Source: Steromphala cineraria
Lineage: Eukaryota; Mollusca; Gastropoda; Trochida; Trochidae
DNA length: 64,000 bases
Direction of reading: 5' to 3'
Assembly (NCBI GenBank): GCA_916613615.1
Contig: OU744723.1
Coordinates: 60,954,239-61,018,238 of the forward strand
Shown here piece after piece: positions 21,667 through 35,438 of this stretch; positions within the stretch are counted from its first letter, which is position 1; every line of letters starts with the position of its first letter. A model generated the notes under the pieces. That model saw only the letters and a list, made by a program, of their open reading frames with translations. It made no database searches and had not been told where the DNA came from. The position numbers and the translations under genes were made by a program.

Positions 21667-22079
21667 AAGGGGCTAGGTCATTCATCGGGGGAGGGGTTGG
21701 GGGCTTGGCTTGTTTTTATCACTTTGCTTGTACATTAGAATAAGACACTCAATGTATTTTTTTGAAATCCCTCTCTATTTAAGTGTATATTTGTTCATGA
21801 CCCTCCCAAAATTAATTTCAACAAACATCATGAAATTAATCTTCTGATTTATGTTTGGTTGTACATGTTAAATTTTGAATTATAGTTAATAGAATGTTAA
21901 AATATATACATTTACAGTATTGAAAATTGACTATATATAGTAAATTACAGTTTACTGAAAACAAAATGACTTCCTCATATAGATTCATTGTTAAAATATT
22001 GGACATTGTTTTATTGGTAAACACAAAATAATAAATTTCATTCATAGATAGCCCTACAGTCCAACACAAGTTTCGGCTT
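21667..22079. other. AT-rich intergenic stretch
   Basis: No gene or repeat family is recognised. The one open frame over 100 codons on the minus strand (21,836-22,174) has no motif and runs into the retroelement remnant to its right. Confidence 0.4.
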
Positions 22080-23010
22080 CTAATCGTGGCAGTTATCGAT
22101 CCCAATATAGAGGACGTTTTTCGAACTTTAATCGAGGCAGAGGAACTGGAAATAACTTTTCTAAAATTTGTCAAACAGGCTATTCCCCAACGGAAGAGGC
22201 CTCGAATTCAACGTGGAGAAGAGCGCGCTACCGACGATCAATTCTAACTGTGCTCAATTGGATATGGTGGAGTTATCTCCCTTAGACTGTTGACACTTCT
22301 GTCGGCAATGGTTTTGTACTATTCAGCTAGGGTGGAACTTCCTGAACTGTGTTCATTGTATAAGTACTGATGTGCAGAATTCTTTTCGTTTATTACCTAA
22401 ACCTTTTGGATTTCGAAATCCTATCTTTTCGGTTAAAAAAGGAGTGTTTATTGACACTGATATTAACGAACTTTTGAGGACAGGGTGTGTTAAAGTTTGA
22501 GACACTAAACCAAGATATATATCCTCACTGGGATGGGTGCCTAAAATGATAATAAGCTTAGACTTATTCCCAATTTAAGACATCTAAACAATTTCTGCAA
22601 AACGCCGATTTTTAGAAATGAAGACATCAGGAATGTTGCTGACATTTTCAGGCATGATGACTGTTTAGTGTCTGTTGATTTTACGAGTGGATTTCACCAT
22701 GGTACACGCTGTTTTACCTAGCAACGATTGTTGTAGCGCAAGTTCCCGTATTTAATAATTGTCTTATTGTCCTCTTTAAGCGATGAACACGTTTGTTTTT
22801 GCGCTTGAACGTAAAATTCATCTTTGTCAACAGTAACAATTGTTGAACCAATGAAGTCAATAGAATGAACTGGTATAAACACTGATTTATCGAAATGGAT
22901 TCGCAAACCCCAATCATTAAGTGTATCAACCAACAAGTCAGTATGATCCGGAATAAGAGCTCTAGTAGACATCAACAAAAAATCAACTCTCGTTCGGGTA
23001 ATACAAAAAT
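22080..23010. mobile_element. DIRS-like retroelement remnant with an inverted RT half
   Basis: On the plus strand, 22,080-22,155 encodes an Arg/Gly-rich segment (SNRGSYRSQYRGRF) like a gag tail. The stretch 22,380-22,705 encodes the N-terminal half of an RT: RLLPKPFGFRNP, ELLRTGCVKV, SSLGWVPKM, KLRLIPNLRHLNNF and LVSVDFTSGFHH, where VDF carries the first catalytic Asp. One TGA and one frameshift are present. On the minus strand, about 23,000-22,790 encodes the following RT part (LVDTLNDWGLRIHFDKSVFI, IDFIGSTI). The two halves face each other, so an inversion has occurred. The layout and the LRHLN/GFHH signatures fit DIRS/Ngaro-type RTs best; no tyrosine recombinase is seen. Confidence 0.6.
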
Positions 23011-24842
23011 TCACACTCGTTTCGTAAAAAGTCATATGACACACTTTCGAGGGTAATAATTTCTTTATTGGCAAAAGTGATATGTGCACTAGTGCTCATA
23101 TTGAAAATATGTCACTACTTTTTTTTCAACCATATGGGTAATAAAAGGCTAAAAGATAGAATAATGCATTCAGTCACACTTAAATTTAAAATACAGTAAA
23201 ATATATGTTAACAACACTTGATGCTATTACAGGAGCACACTACGACCGATTTTCCTTCCAAGGGGTGGTCCGGGATCGCATATGCCAAACTTTATCTATA
23301 GTATCCACTGATAAAGAAATATTTAGTGTTGTAGAAAAGTGTCATTTTCAAGCTATTCGGCGTTGTAAAGTGACAATAGGAAGGTTTGAAGTCGTGATGT
23401 TGAATGAAAACCGGATAATGACGCGCGTCAATCAAGCAAACGTTATTTTCTAAACTTATCTAAAGCAGCCAGAACGTCATTTACAAATTGATCATGTTTG
23501 ATAGGTTATATAACAAGCATTCATACAATTTGGATGTGTGAATTTGAATTTTTCATGGACGCGTACGCTAAAAGATGTGATAAAATAAGTGCTGCAGTTA
23601 TTTTCATCGGATCGCAAAACAAATCCCATAGGGGATCCCCTTCTGACATCATATTTTAATCTTTGCTAAGGGGTTTTTCTCTCATAATAGGCATGCATGT
23701 GTTAACGTTTTCATACAGTAGTTCCAAGACCCTCTATTGCGAGACACGGTTTAAGTATCACTGCTGAAAATATTCATGTAGACATTTTCTTTTGAAGCTT
23801 CTGTATCCCTCCCCCCCCGATTCTAATTACAGCACAGCTATGTCATCTTCAATTTCATATCTTAATATAAAGTTTTCATAAACCCTACTTTTAACAAACG
23901 CGTAAGTTAATCATGTGTAGTGTGCGCAGATAAAAAGCAACGCATTCATTGCATGCGACGCGAGAAATATCGTACGTAGGGTGCTCCTACCCTGGGTGGT
24001 CAACGCAACGCATTCACACCGTAGGAACGTGCATGTGCGCCTGGAATTTGTTACACAACGGAAGTGAACGAGTTACTCTGCGAGAGATAAGTTTGTTTCT
24101 GTGCATTCGGTGTAGGATTTTGCTCAATAACTCAGTTTTCAGGTACTCTTGAAAAAAAATATTTCAGGCTGTAAAATGTTAGGCTATGGTGAAAGTATAG
24201 ACGAAAATTTATGTCATTATGTGGCCTCGGTCGGCTGCTCACAATATAGATGGCAAATTCCGCATCTGGAACTTACATGTGTGCGATAATATCTTATTTT
24301 CAAAACATACATAAAAATAATCCAATATTTTCGTACCATATTGTTTACCATCCATTAATCGACAAATATGTCAAATATAAAGACATATTATTGTCAAATA
24401 ACAAAATTAGAACCCTTGAACAAGACATGGTGTCAAATCGGAGTGAACGAATTACAGCCGGGGGTGGTAAAAAAATTACAGTCACTTGGTGTTGCAGCTA
24501 GTGAACGACTTCCACAACCGTCAATATGAATGATATTTAGCAATTTGTGTTTATTGGGGCTTACATAAAGTGCAGTATTGACAAATGTAATGCTTAACCG
24601 TTATCAGTAAGTTAGAATCGATGGAAGAGTATAGATTATACAATCCTTGGCCAAAAGTGAGTCATAATTTGCGAAGTTGCATGCTTATTACTTTTTACGA
24701 GAATGATTTATGAATTGTGAAAAAGTCATTATTTTATAAGTCATTATAAGTTTAGAATACAAAACTATGAAATCTGTATTGTTCATCTTTCAACATATAA
24801 TATACAACTTTTAAAGCGACTGTCCCATTGGCCGCCATATTG
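23011..24842. other. Non-coding stretch before the satellite
   Basis: No gene is supported; open frames are under 85 codons without motifs. A CG-containing segment at about 23,190-23,460 shares the word 'gaaaaccgga.aatg..gcgcgt' with 6,738-6,763 and is probably a dispersed repeat. A C8 run lies at about 23,811-23,818. The last 340 bp are ordinary AT-rich sequence leading into the first satellite monomer. Confidence 0.45.
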
Positions 24843-26450
24843 AAACTGATAAGAGTTTCTAGACATAGGTATTGTATCCAACCAGCATATTTGTCATCTA
24901 AACTGTAACAAATGAGTGACTGAACATGTGATATCTGTCTTTTGCTAAGAATCAAACGAAAATTAAAGACGTCTGAGACACGCCCACTTAAAATAGTCAA
25001 TCCTTGGCATTGCAGTATTAGGAGGAAAGTTTTTCAGATTAAAGAGTTTCTAGACATGAATATTGTATGCAATCAGCATATTTTACATCTAAACTAAAGG
25101 AAATGTGTGACTGAACATGTGATATCTGTCTTTTGCTTAGAATCAAACAAAAGTGAAGACGTCTGAAACACGCCCACTTAGAAATAGTCAATCCTTGGCA
25201 TTGCAGTATTAGGATGAAAGTTTTTTCAGATTCTAGAGTTTTTAGACATATATGTTGTAACTAACCAATATATTTTACATCTAAAGTGTTAGAAATGAGT
25301 GACTGAACATGTGATATCTGTCTTTTGCTAAGAATCAACTCAAAATTAAAGACATCTGAGACATGCCCTCATGAAATACTCAATCCTTGGTATTGCAGTA
25401 TTAGGAGGATGTTTTTTTCACATTCAAGAGTTTCTTGACATTGATGTTGTAACTAACCAATATATTTTACATCTAAACTATAAGAAATTAGTGACTGAAC
25501 ATGTGATATCTGTCTTTTGCTAAGAATCAACTCAAAATTAAAGACGTCTGAGACATGCCCTCATGAAATATTCAATCCTTGGCATTGCAGTATTAGGAGG
25601 ATGTTTTTTCATATTCAGGAGTTTCTAGACATGGATGTTGTAACTAACCAATATATTTTACATCTAAACTGTAAGAAATGAGTGACTGAACATGTGATAC
25701 CTGGCTTTTGCTAAGAATCAGATTGACATTTAAGACGTCTGAGACATGCCCACTTAAAATAGTCAATCCTTGGCATTGCAGTATTAGGAGGAAAGTTTTT
25801 CCGTTTTAAGAGATTCTAGACATGGACATCGTATCCAACCAGCATATTTTACATCTAAAGTGTTAGAAATGAGTGACAGAACATGTGATATCTGTCTTTT
25901 GCTTAGACTTAAACGAAAGTTAAAGACGTCTGAAACACGCCCACTTAAAATAGTCAATCCTTGGCATTGCAGTATAAGGAGGAATTTTTTCAGATTTAAG
26001 AGTTTCTAGACATAGGTATTGTATCCAACCAGCATATTTTACACTTTAAGTGTCAGAAATGAGTGACTGAACATGTGATTTCTGTCTTTTGCTAAGAATC
26101 AACTCAAAATTAAAGACGTCTGAGACATGCCCTCATGAAATACTCAATCCTTGGTATTGCAGTATTAGGAGGATGTTTTTTCATATTCAGGAGTTTCTAG
26201 ACATGGATGTTGTAACTAACCAATATATTTTACATCTAAACTGTAAGAAATGAGTGACTGAACATGTGATTTCTGTCTTTTGCTAAGAATCAACTCAAAA
26301 TTAAAGACGTCTGAAACATGTCCTCATGAAATAGTCAATCCTTGGTATTGCAGTATTAGGAGGATGTTTTTTTCAGATTAAAGAGTTTCTAGACATGGAT
26401 GTTGTAACTAACCAACATATTTTACATCTAAACTGAAAGAAATGAGTGAC

Positions 26451-27600
26451 TGAACATGTGATACCTGGATTTTGCTAAGAATCAGATTAACATTTAAGAC
26501 GTCTGAGACACGCCCACTTAAAATAGTCAATCCTTGGCATTGCAGTATTAGGAGGAAAGTTTTTCCGTTTTAAGAGATTCTAGACATGGCCATTGTATCC
26601 AACCAGCATATTTTACATCTAAAGTGTTAGAAATGAGTGACAGAACATGTGATATCTGTCTTTTGCTTAGACTTAAACGAAAGTTAAAGACGTCTGAAAC
26701 ACGCCCACTTAAAATAGTCAAGCCTTGGCATTGCAGTATTAGGAGGAATTTTTTCAGATTTAAGAGTTTCTAGACATAGGTATTGTATCCAACCAGCATA
26801 TTTTACACTTAAAGTGTCAGAAATGAGTGACTGAACATGTGATTTCTGTCTTTTGCTAAGAATCAACTCAAAATTAAAGACGTCTGAAACATGCCCTCAT
26901 GAAATACTCAATCCTTGGTATTGCAGTATTAGGAGGATGTTGTTTCATATTCAGGAGTTTCTAGACATGGATGTTGTAACTTACCAATATATTTTACATC
27001 TAAACTGAAAGAAATGAGTGACTGAACATGTGATACCTGGATTTTGCTAAGAATCAGATTAACATTTAAGACGTCTGAGACACGCCCACTTAAAATAGTC
27101 AATCCTTGGCATTGCAGTATTAGGAGGAAAGTTTTTCCGTTTTAAGAGATTCTAGACATGGCAATTGTATCCAACCAGCATATTTTACATCTAAAGTGTT
27201 AGAAATGAGTGACAGAACATGTGATATCTGTCTTTTGCTTAGACTTAAACGAAAGTTAAAGACGTCTGAAACACGCCCACTTAAAATAGTCAATCCTTGG
27301 CATTGCAGTATTAGGAGGAATTTTTTCAGATTTAAGAGTTTCTAGACATAGGTATTGTATCCAACCAGCATATTTTACACTTAAAGTGTAAGAAATGAGT
27401 GACTGAACATGTGATTTCTGTCTTTTGCTAAGAATCAACTCAAAATTAAAGACGTCTGAAACATGCCCTCATTAAATACTCAATCCTTGGTATTGCAGTA
27501 TTAGGAGGATGTTGTTTCATATTCAGGAGTTTCTAGACATGGATGTTGTAACTAACCAATATATTTTACATCTAAACTGTAAGAAATGAGTGACTGAACA
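26451..27600. repeat. 3-monomer (572-bp) higher-order unit, about 2 copies
   Basis: The rare variant GATACCTGGATTTTGC occurs at 26,460 and 27,032, exactly 572 bp apart, and the surrounding three monomers correspond copy to copy with few differences. It is a small, early-stage higher-order repeat near the diverged edge of the array. Confidence 0.8.
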
Positions 27601-28469
27601 TGTGATTTCTGTCTTTTGCTAAGAATCAAATGAAAGTTAAAGACGTCTGAGACACGCCCACTTAAAATAGTCAATCCTTGGCATTGCAGTAATAGGAGGA
27701 AAATTTTTCCATTTTAAGAGTTTCTAGACATGAATATTGTATCCAACCAGCATATTTTACATCTAAAGTATTAGAATTGAGTGACTGAACATGTTATATC
27801 TGTCTTTTGTTAAGAATCAAACGAAAAGTAAAGACGTCTGAGACGCGCCTACTTAAAATAGTCAATCCTTGGGATTGCAGTATTAGGAGGAAAGTTTTTC
27901 CGTTTTAAGAGTTTCTAGACATGGATATTATATCCAACCAGCATATTTTACATATAAAGTGTTAGAAATGAGTGACAGTACATGTGATATCTGTCTTTTG
28001 CTTAGACTTTAACGGAAGTTAAAGACGTCTGAGACACGCCCACTTAAAATAGTCAATCCTTGGCATTGCAGTATTAGGAGGAACTTTTTTTCAGATTTAA
28101 GAGTTTCGAGACATGGCTATTGTATCCAATCAGCTTATTGTGCACTTAAAGTGTCAGAAATGAGTGACTGAACATGTGATTTCTGTCTTTTGCTAAGAAT
28201 CAACTCAAAATTAAAAACGTCTGAGACATGCCCTCATGAAATACTCAATCCTTGGTATTGCAGTATTAGGAGGATGTTTTTTCATATTCAGGAGTTTCTA
28301 GACATGGTTAATGTTACTAACCAATATATTTTACATCTAAACTGTAAGAAATGAGTGACTGAACATGTGATATCTGGCTTTTGCTAAGAATGAAATCAAC
28401 AATAAAGACGTCTGAGACACGCCCACTTAAAATAGTCAATCCTTGGCATTGCAGTATTAGGAGGAAAGT

Positions 28470-29420
28470 TTTTCCGTTTTAAGAGATTCTAGACATGGAC
28501 ATTGTATCCAACCAGCATATTTTACATCTAAAGTGTTAGAAATGAGTGACAGAACATGTGATTTCTCTCTTTTGCTAAGAATCAACTCAAAACTAAAGAC
28601 GTCTGAAACATGCCCTCTTGAAATGCTCAATCCTTGGTATTGCAGTATTGGGAGGAAAGTTTTTTCAGGTTCAAGAGTTTCTAGACATAGGTATTGTATC
28701 CAACCAGCATATTTTTCATCTAAACTGTAAGAAATGAGTGACTGAACATGTGATATCTGGCTTTTGCTAAGAATCAAATTAACATTAAAGACGTCTGAGA
28801 CACGCCCACTTAAAATAGTCAATCCTTGGCATTGCAGTATTAGGAGGAATTATTTTCAGATTCAAGAGTTTCTAGACATAGGTATTGTATGCAATCAGCA
28901 TATTTTACATCTAAAGTGTTAGAAGTGAGTGACTGAATGGGGCATCTGTCTTTTGCTAAGAATCAAATGAAAGTTAAAGACGTCTGAGACACGCCCACTT
29001 AAAATAGTCAATCCTTGGCATTGCAGTATTAGGAGGAAAGTTGTTCCATTTTAAGAGATTCTAGACATGGACATTGTATCCAACCAGCATATTTTACATC
29101 TAAAGTGTTAGAAATGAGTGACAGAACATGTGATTTCTCTCTTTTGCTAAGAATCAACTCAAAACTAAAGACGTCTGAAACATGCCCTCTTGAAATGCTC
29201 AATCCTTGGTATTGCAGTATTAGGAGGAAAGTTTTTTCAGGTTCAAGAGTTTCTAGACATAGGTATTGTATCCAACCAGCATATTTTTCATCTAAACTGT
29301 AAGAAATGAGTGACTGAACATGTGACATCTGGCTTTTGCTAAGAATCAAATTAACATTAAAGACGTCTTAGACACGCCCACTTAAAATAGTCAATCCTTG
29401 GCATTGCAGTATTAGGAGGA
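28470..29420. repeat. Second 3-monomer (572-bp) duplication
   Basis: The variant GATTTCTCTCTTTTGC occurs at about 28,560 and 29,132, and the block following it is repeated at 572 bp, including the otherwise rare CTCTTGAAATGCTC. The monomers differ from those of the 26.5-27.6 kb unit, so this is a separate event of the same size. Confidence 0.8.
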
Positions 29421-32400
29421 AAGTTTTTCCGTTTTAAGAGATTCTAGACATGGACATTGTATCCAACCAGCATATTTTACATCTAAAGTGTTAGAAATGA
29501 GTGACAGAACATGTGATATCTGTCTTTTGCTTAGACTGAAACGAAAATTAAAGACGTCTGAGACACGCCCACTTAAAATAGTCAATCCTTGGCATTGCAG
29601 TATTAGGAGGAATTATTTTCAGATTCAAGAGTTTCTAGACATAGGTATTGTATGCAATCAGCATATTTTACATCTAAAGTGTTAGAAGTGAGTGACTGAA
29701 CATGTGACATCTGTCTTTTACTAAGAATCAAATGAAAGTTAAAGACGTCTGAGACACGCCCACTTAAAATAGTCAATCCTTGGCATTGCATTATTAGGAG
29801 GAATGTTTTTCCGTTTTAAGAGATTCTAGACATGGACATTGTATCCAACCAGCCTTTTTTACATCTAAAGTGTTAGAAATGAGTGACAGAACATGTGATA
29901 TCTGTCTTTTGCTTAGACTTAAACGAAAGTTAAAGACGTCTGAAGCACGCCCACTTATAATAGTCAGTCCTTGGCATTGCAGTATTAGGAGGAATTTTTT
30001 CAGATTTAAGAGTTTCTAGACATAGGTATTGTATCCAACCAGCATATTTTACACTTAAAGTGTCAGAAAGGAGTAACTGAACATGTGATTTCTGTCTTTT
30101 TCTAAGAATCAACTCTAAATTAAAGACGTCTGAAACATGTCCTCATGAAATACTCAATCCTTGCTATTGCAGTATTAGGAGGCTGTTTTTTCAGGTTCAA
30201 GAGTTGCTAGACATGAATATTGTATGCAATCAGCATATTTTACATCTAAAGTGTTAGAAATGAGTGACTGAACAGGTGACATCTGTCTTTTGCTAAGAAT
30301 CAAATGAAAGTTAAAGACGTCTGAGACAAGCCCACTTAAAATAGTCAATCCTTGGCATTGCAGTATTAGGAGGATTTTTTTCAGATTTAAGAGTTTCTAG
30401 ACATAGGTATTGTATCCAACCAGCATATTTTACACTTAAAGTGTCAGAAATGAGTAACTGAACATTTGATTTCTGTCTTTTGCTAAGAATCAACTCAAAA
30501 TTAAAGACGTGTGAAACATGCCCTCATGAAATACTCAATCCTTGGTATTGCAGTATTAGGAGGATGTGTTTTCACATTCAAGAGTTGCTTGACATTGATG
30601 TTGTAACTATCGAATATATTTTACATCTAAACTGTAAGATATGAGTAACTGAACATGTGATATCTGTCTTTTGCTAAGAATCAACTCAAAACTAAAGACG
30701 TCTGAGACACGCACACTTAACAAAGTCAATCCTTGGCATTGCAGTATTAGGAGGAAAGTTTTTCCGTTTTAAGAGTTTCTAGACATGGATATTGTATCCA
30801 ACCAGCACATTTTACATCTAAAGGGTTAGAAATGAGTGACTGAACATGTGATATCTGTCTTTTGCTAAGAATCAAAGAAAAATTAAAGACGTCTGAGACA
30901 CACCCACTTAAAATAGTCAATCCTTGGCATTGCAGTATTAGGAGGAAAGTTTTCCGTTTTAAGAGTTTCTAGACATGGATATTGTATCCAACCAGCACAT
31001 TTTACATCTAAAGGGTTAGAAATGAGTGACTGAACATGTGATATCTGTCTTTTGCTAAGAATCAAACAAAAATAAAAGACGTTTGAGACACGCCCACTTA
31101 AAATAGTCAATCCTTGGCATTGCAGTATTAGGAGGAAACTTTTTCCATTTTAAGAATTTCGATACTTGGATATTGTTTTCAAACCAGCATATTTTACATC
31201 TAAAGTGTTAGAAATGAGTGACTTAACATGTGATATCTGTCTTTTGCTAAGAATCAAACGAAAATTAAAGACGTCTGAGACACGCCCACTTAAAATAGTC
31301 AATCCTTGGCATTGCAGTATTAGGAGGAAAGTTTTTCCGTTTTAAGTTTTTCTAGACATTGATATTGTATCCAACTAGCATATTTTACATCTAAAGTATT
31401 AGAATTGAGTGACTGATCATGTGATATCTGTCGTTTGCTAGGAATCAAACGAAAAGTAAAGACATCTGAGACACGCCCACTTAACAAAGTCAATCCTTGG
31501 CATTGCAGTATTAGGAGGAAAGTTTTTCCGTTTGAAGAGTTTCGAGACATGGATATTGTATCCAACCAGCATATTTTACATCTAAAGTGTTAGAAATGAG
31601 TGACTGAACATGTGATATCTGTCTTTTGCTAAGAACCAAACGAAAATTAAAGATGTCTGAGACATGCCCACTTAAAATAGTCAATCCTTGGCATTGCAGT
31701 ATTAGGAGGAAAGTTTTCCGTTTTAAGAGTTTCTAGACATGGATATTGTATCCAACCAGCACATTTTACATCTAAAGGGTTAGAAATGAGTGACTGAACA
31801 TGTGATATCTGTCTTTTGCTAAGAATCAAACGAAAATAAAAGACGATCGAGACACGCCCACTTAAAATAGTCAATCCTTGGCATTGCAGTATTAGGAGGA
31901 AAGTTTTTCCGTTTTAAGAGTTTCTAGACATTGATATTGTATCCAACCAGCATATTTTACATCTAAAGTATTAGAATTGAGTGACTGATCATGTGATATC
32001 TGTCGTTTGCTAGGAATCAAACGAAAAGTAAAGACATCTGAGACACGCCCACTTAAAATAGTCAATCCTTGGCATTGCAGTATTAGGAGGAAAGTTTTTC
32101 CGTTTTAAGAGTTTCTAGACATGGCTATTGTATCCAACCAGCATATTTTACATCTAAACTGTTAGAAATGAGTGACAGAACATGTGATATCTGTCTTTTG
32201 CTTCGACTTAAACGAAAGTTAAAGACGTCTGAGACACGCCCACTTAAAATAGTCAATCCTTGGCATTGCAGTATAAGGAGGATTTTTTTTTCTGATTTAA
32301 GAGTTTCGAGACATGGCTATTGTATCCAATCAGCATATTGTACACTTGAAGTGTCAGAAATGAGTGACTGAACATGTGATTTCTGTCTTTTGCTAAGAAT

Positions 32401-34093
32401 CAACTCAAAATTAAAGACGTCTGTGACATGCCCTCATGAAATACTCAATCCTTGGTATTGCAGTATTAGGAGGATGTTTTTTTCACATTCACGAGTTGCT
32501 TGACATTGATGTTGTAACTAACCAATATATTTTACATCTAAACTGTAAGAAATTAGTGACTGAACATGTGATATCTGTCTTTTGCTAAGAATCAAACGAA
32601 AATTAAAGACGCCTGAGACACGCCCACTTAAAATAGTCAATCCTAGGCATTGCAGTATTAGGAGGAAAGTTTTCCGTTTTGAGAGTTTCTAGACATGGAT
32701 ATTGTATCCAACCAGCACATTTTACATCTTAAGGGTTAGAAATGAGTGACTGAACATGTGATATCTGTCTTTTGCTAAATATCAAACGAAAATTAAAGAC
32801 GTTTGAGACACGCCCACTTAAAATAGTCAATCCTTGGCATTGCAGTATTAGGAGGAAAGGTTTTCCATTTTAAGAATTTCGATACATGGATATTGTTTCA
32901 AACCAGCATATTTTACATCTAAAGTGTTAGAAATGAGTGACTGAACATGTGATATCTGTCTTTTGCTAAGAATCAAACGAAAATTAAAGACGTCTGAGAC
33001 ACGCCCACTTGAAATAGTCAATCCTTGGCATTGCAGTATTAGGAGGAATTTTTTTCAGATTTAAGAGTTTCGAGACATGGCTATTGTATCCAATCAGCAT
33101 ATTGTACACTTGAAGTGTCAGAAATGAGTGACTGAACATGTGATTTCTGTCTTTTGTTAAGAATCAACTCAAAATTAAAGACGTCTGTGACATGCCCTCA
33201 TGAAATACTCAATGCTTGGTATTGCAGTATTAGGAGGATGTTTTTTTCACATTCAAGAGTTGCTTGACATTAATGTTGTAACTAAAAAATATATTTTACA
33301 TCTAAACTGTGAGAAATTAGTGACTGAACATGTGATATCTGTCTTTTGCTAAGAATCAACTCAAAAGTAAAGACGTCTGAGACACGCCCACTTAACAAAG
33401 TCAATCCTTGGCATGGCAGTATTAAGAGGAAAGTTTTTCCGTTAGAAGAGTTTCGAGACATGGATATTGTATCCAACCAGCATATTTTACATCTAAAGGG
33501 TTAGAAATGAGTGACAGAAAATGTGATATCTATCTTTTGCTAAGAATCAAACGAAAATTATAGATGTCTGAGACACGCCCACTTAAAATAGTCAATCCTT
33601 GGCATTGCAGTATTAGGAGGAAAGTTTTTCCATTTTAAGAATTTCGATACATGGATATTGTTTCAAACCAGCATATTTTACATCTAAAGTGTTAGAAATG
33701 AGTGACTGAACATGTGATATCTGTCTTTTGCTAAGAATCAAACGAAAATTAAAGACGTCTGAGACACGCCCACTTAAAATAGTCAATCCTTGGCATTGCA
33801 GTATTAGGAGGAAAGTTTTTCCGTTTTAAGAGTTTCTAGACATTGATATTGTATCCAACCAGCATATTTTACATCTAAAGTATTAGAATTCAGTGACTGA
33901 TCATGTGATATCTGTCGTTTGCTAGGAATCAAACGAAAAGTAAAGACATCTGAGACACGCCCACTTAAAATAGTCAATCCTTGGCATTGCAGTATTAGGA
34001 GGAAAGTTTTTCCGTTTTAAGAGTTTCTAGACATGGATATTGTATCCAACCAGCATATTTTACATCTAAACTGTTAGAAATGAGTGACAGAAC

Positions 34094-34097
34094 ATGT
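34094..34097. repeat. Target site duplication ATGT (left copy)
   Basis: ATGT at 34,094-34,097 and 37,716-37,719 flank the Gypsy element. Removing the element and one copy restores the normal satellite word GAACATGTGATATCTG exactly. Confidence 0.92.
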
Positions 34098-35025
34098 TGT
34101 AATGGTCTAAGGGGGTAAAAGGAGCTAATAATTTACTTAAGAGATAGCATGTTATGGAGTAATTGGATCTCTCAACTTTTACCTATAGCTTACAGTTTAT
34201 TATCTAGCAAATAATTTGACAACAAGTTGATGAACCAATAAATCAGAATTTATAACATTAACATTTATCAATCAATGAGAGCAAAAATCTTACATCACAT
34301 AGTCATTACATGAAATTATCAATCAATCGTCAGAATAAGAGATTTTAAAACGCTTCTCTGAATAGATAATATTCAGGACACAACTGGAATTACTTACATA
34401 TTCAATCCCAATTGCAATATTAATCGCGGTAAAAAAAACGGCAGTTAAAGATCAGCAAAAATGAATAACGTCCGACCAAAAGCAAGGACTCGAGAGTCTC
34501 CAAAAAACTTCGTTATATTTGCTCTCAACTGGCAATCACTGACGTCATAGTAAAAACAAAGGTTGTGACGTAATTTGTTTACAATATTTACAGATATATT
34601 ATTAATATATTATTATAAATTATACTACGTCCAAGGACAAAAATACAATCAAGGAAATGTAATTTACTGTTAGTAATATTCGATTTACAAAAAATATAAT
34701 GTATTTGCCTACGAAATGTTTACACATGAAACAGTGACGTCACAACAAAGATGGCGGCCCGCATGGACAAACATTGCCGTGAAGACTGGCTCCGATAAAA
34801 AGACATTAAATACATGTATTAATGAGGTAAATGACAATGTATTTAAGTGTAAACAAACGTTGATTAGTTTAGGAATATGATTACAATATAATTACGTGTT
34901 GCCACATAGAAAATATGACAGAATTTAATCATACATGCTGTCTGATTACCGACAGTGGAAAAAGCTATCAACGTGAATTTTGAAGATATAGAAACGTGAA
35001 AATACAATTATGCCTGTATATTACA
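34098..35025 (-). repeat. 3' LTR of the Gypsy element, complete (928 bp)
   Basis: On the minus strand it begins TGTAATATACAGG at 35,025 and ends CCATTACA at 34,098. Two perfect CRE palindromes TGACGTCA lie at 34,735-34,742 and 34,540-34,547, with a related TGACGTAA at about 34,566. A TATA-rich stretch lies at about 34,598-34,628, between the two groups, and an AATAAA on the minus strand at 34,201-34,196. The order suggests U3 with CREB/ATF-type sites, then R/U5, but the transcription start is not determined. Confidence 0.9.
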
Positions 35026-35029
35026 ATAT

Positions 35030-35039
35030 CCCCCCTTTT
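35030..35039 (-). promoter_or_regulatory. Polypurine tract of the Gypsy element
   Basis: AAAAGGGGGG on the minus strand, four bases before the 3' LTR start. This is the primer site for plus-strand DNA synthesis in LTR retrotransposons, and its place confirms both the element's orientation and the LTR boundary. Confidence 0.88.
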
Positions 35040-35438
35040 AAAAATAAATCGTCCCGATTTAACCTAATCATTTAAGTCAAAACCACGTTGATAAAAATAT
35101 ACATATTATGAAAACATGGATGTGTAATGAACATTAGATGATAGAAAGTATTTATAGTGCAGTGACCTCAATAACTGGCATTGAGAACAATATTACATGA
35201 AATTGCATGAAAAGGATATTAGTCACATATAAATGGTATACATGGTAACATGAATATAACACTACATGAATATACTTACATAATCCATAGAATGTCCAGA
35301 TAGAATCACACATATACACAACATCATAATACTTACACAATCCATAGAATGTCCAGAGATATTCATAAAATTCACAATAATACAAATACACATGAGTTCA
35401 GAGAACAGTTCACAACTTCACATAGGCTTGTCTTGGGC
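35040..35438 (-). other. Non-coding 3' region of the Gypsy element
   Basis: It lies between the zinc-finger ORF and the polypurine tract. It contains a direct repeat 'tacttacayaatccatagaatgtccaga' at about 35,273 and 35,331, 58 bp apart. No coding signal is seen. Confidence 0.6.

Larger units (their letters stand above)
24843..34097. repeat. 191-bp satellite array, left block (about 48 monomers)
   Basis: The array opens at 'gataagagtttctagac' in mid-monomer and continues without break to the Gypsy insertion. Each monomer of 190-191 bp contains, in order, GAACATGTGATATCTGTC, AAAGACGTCTGAGACACGCC, CACTTAAAATAGTCAATCC, TTGGCATTGCAGTATTAGG, a T-rich spacer, GAGTTTCTAGACATGG and ATTTTACATCTAAA. 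A second class has ATGCCCTCATGAAATACTC and GATGTTGTAACTA in the matching places. Monomers are most diverged near 24.8-26 kb. Local 3-monomer (572 bp) and 4-monomer (764 bp) units appear further in. Minus-strand frames of 60-121 codons recur but are not genes. Confidence 0.97.
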
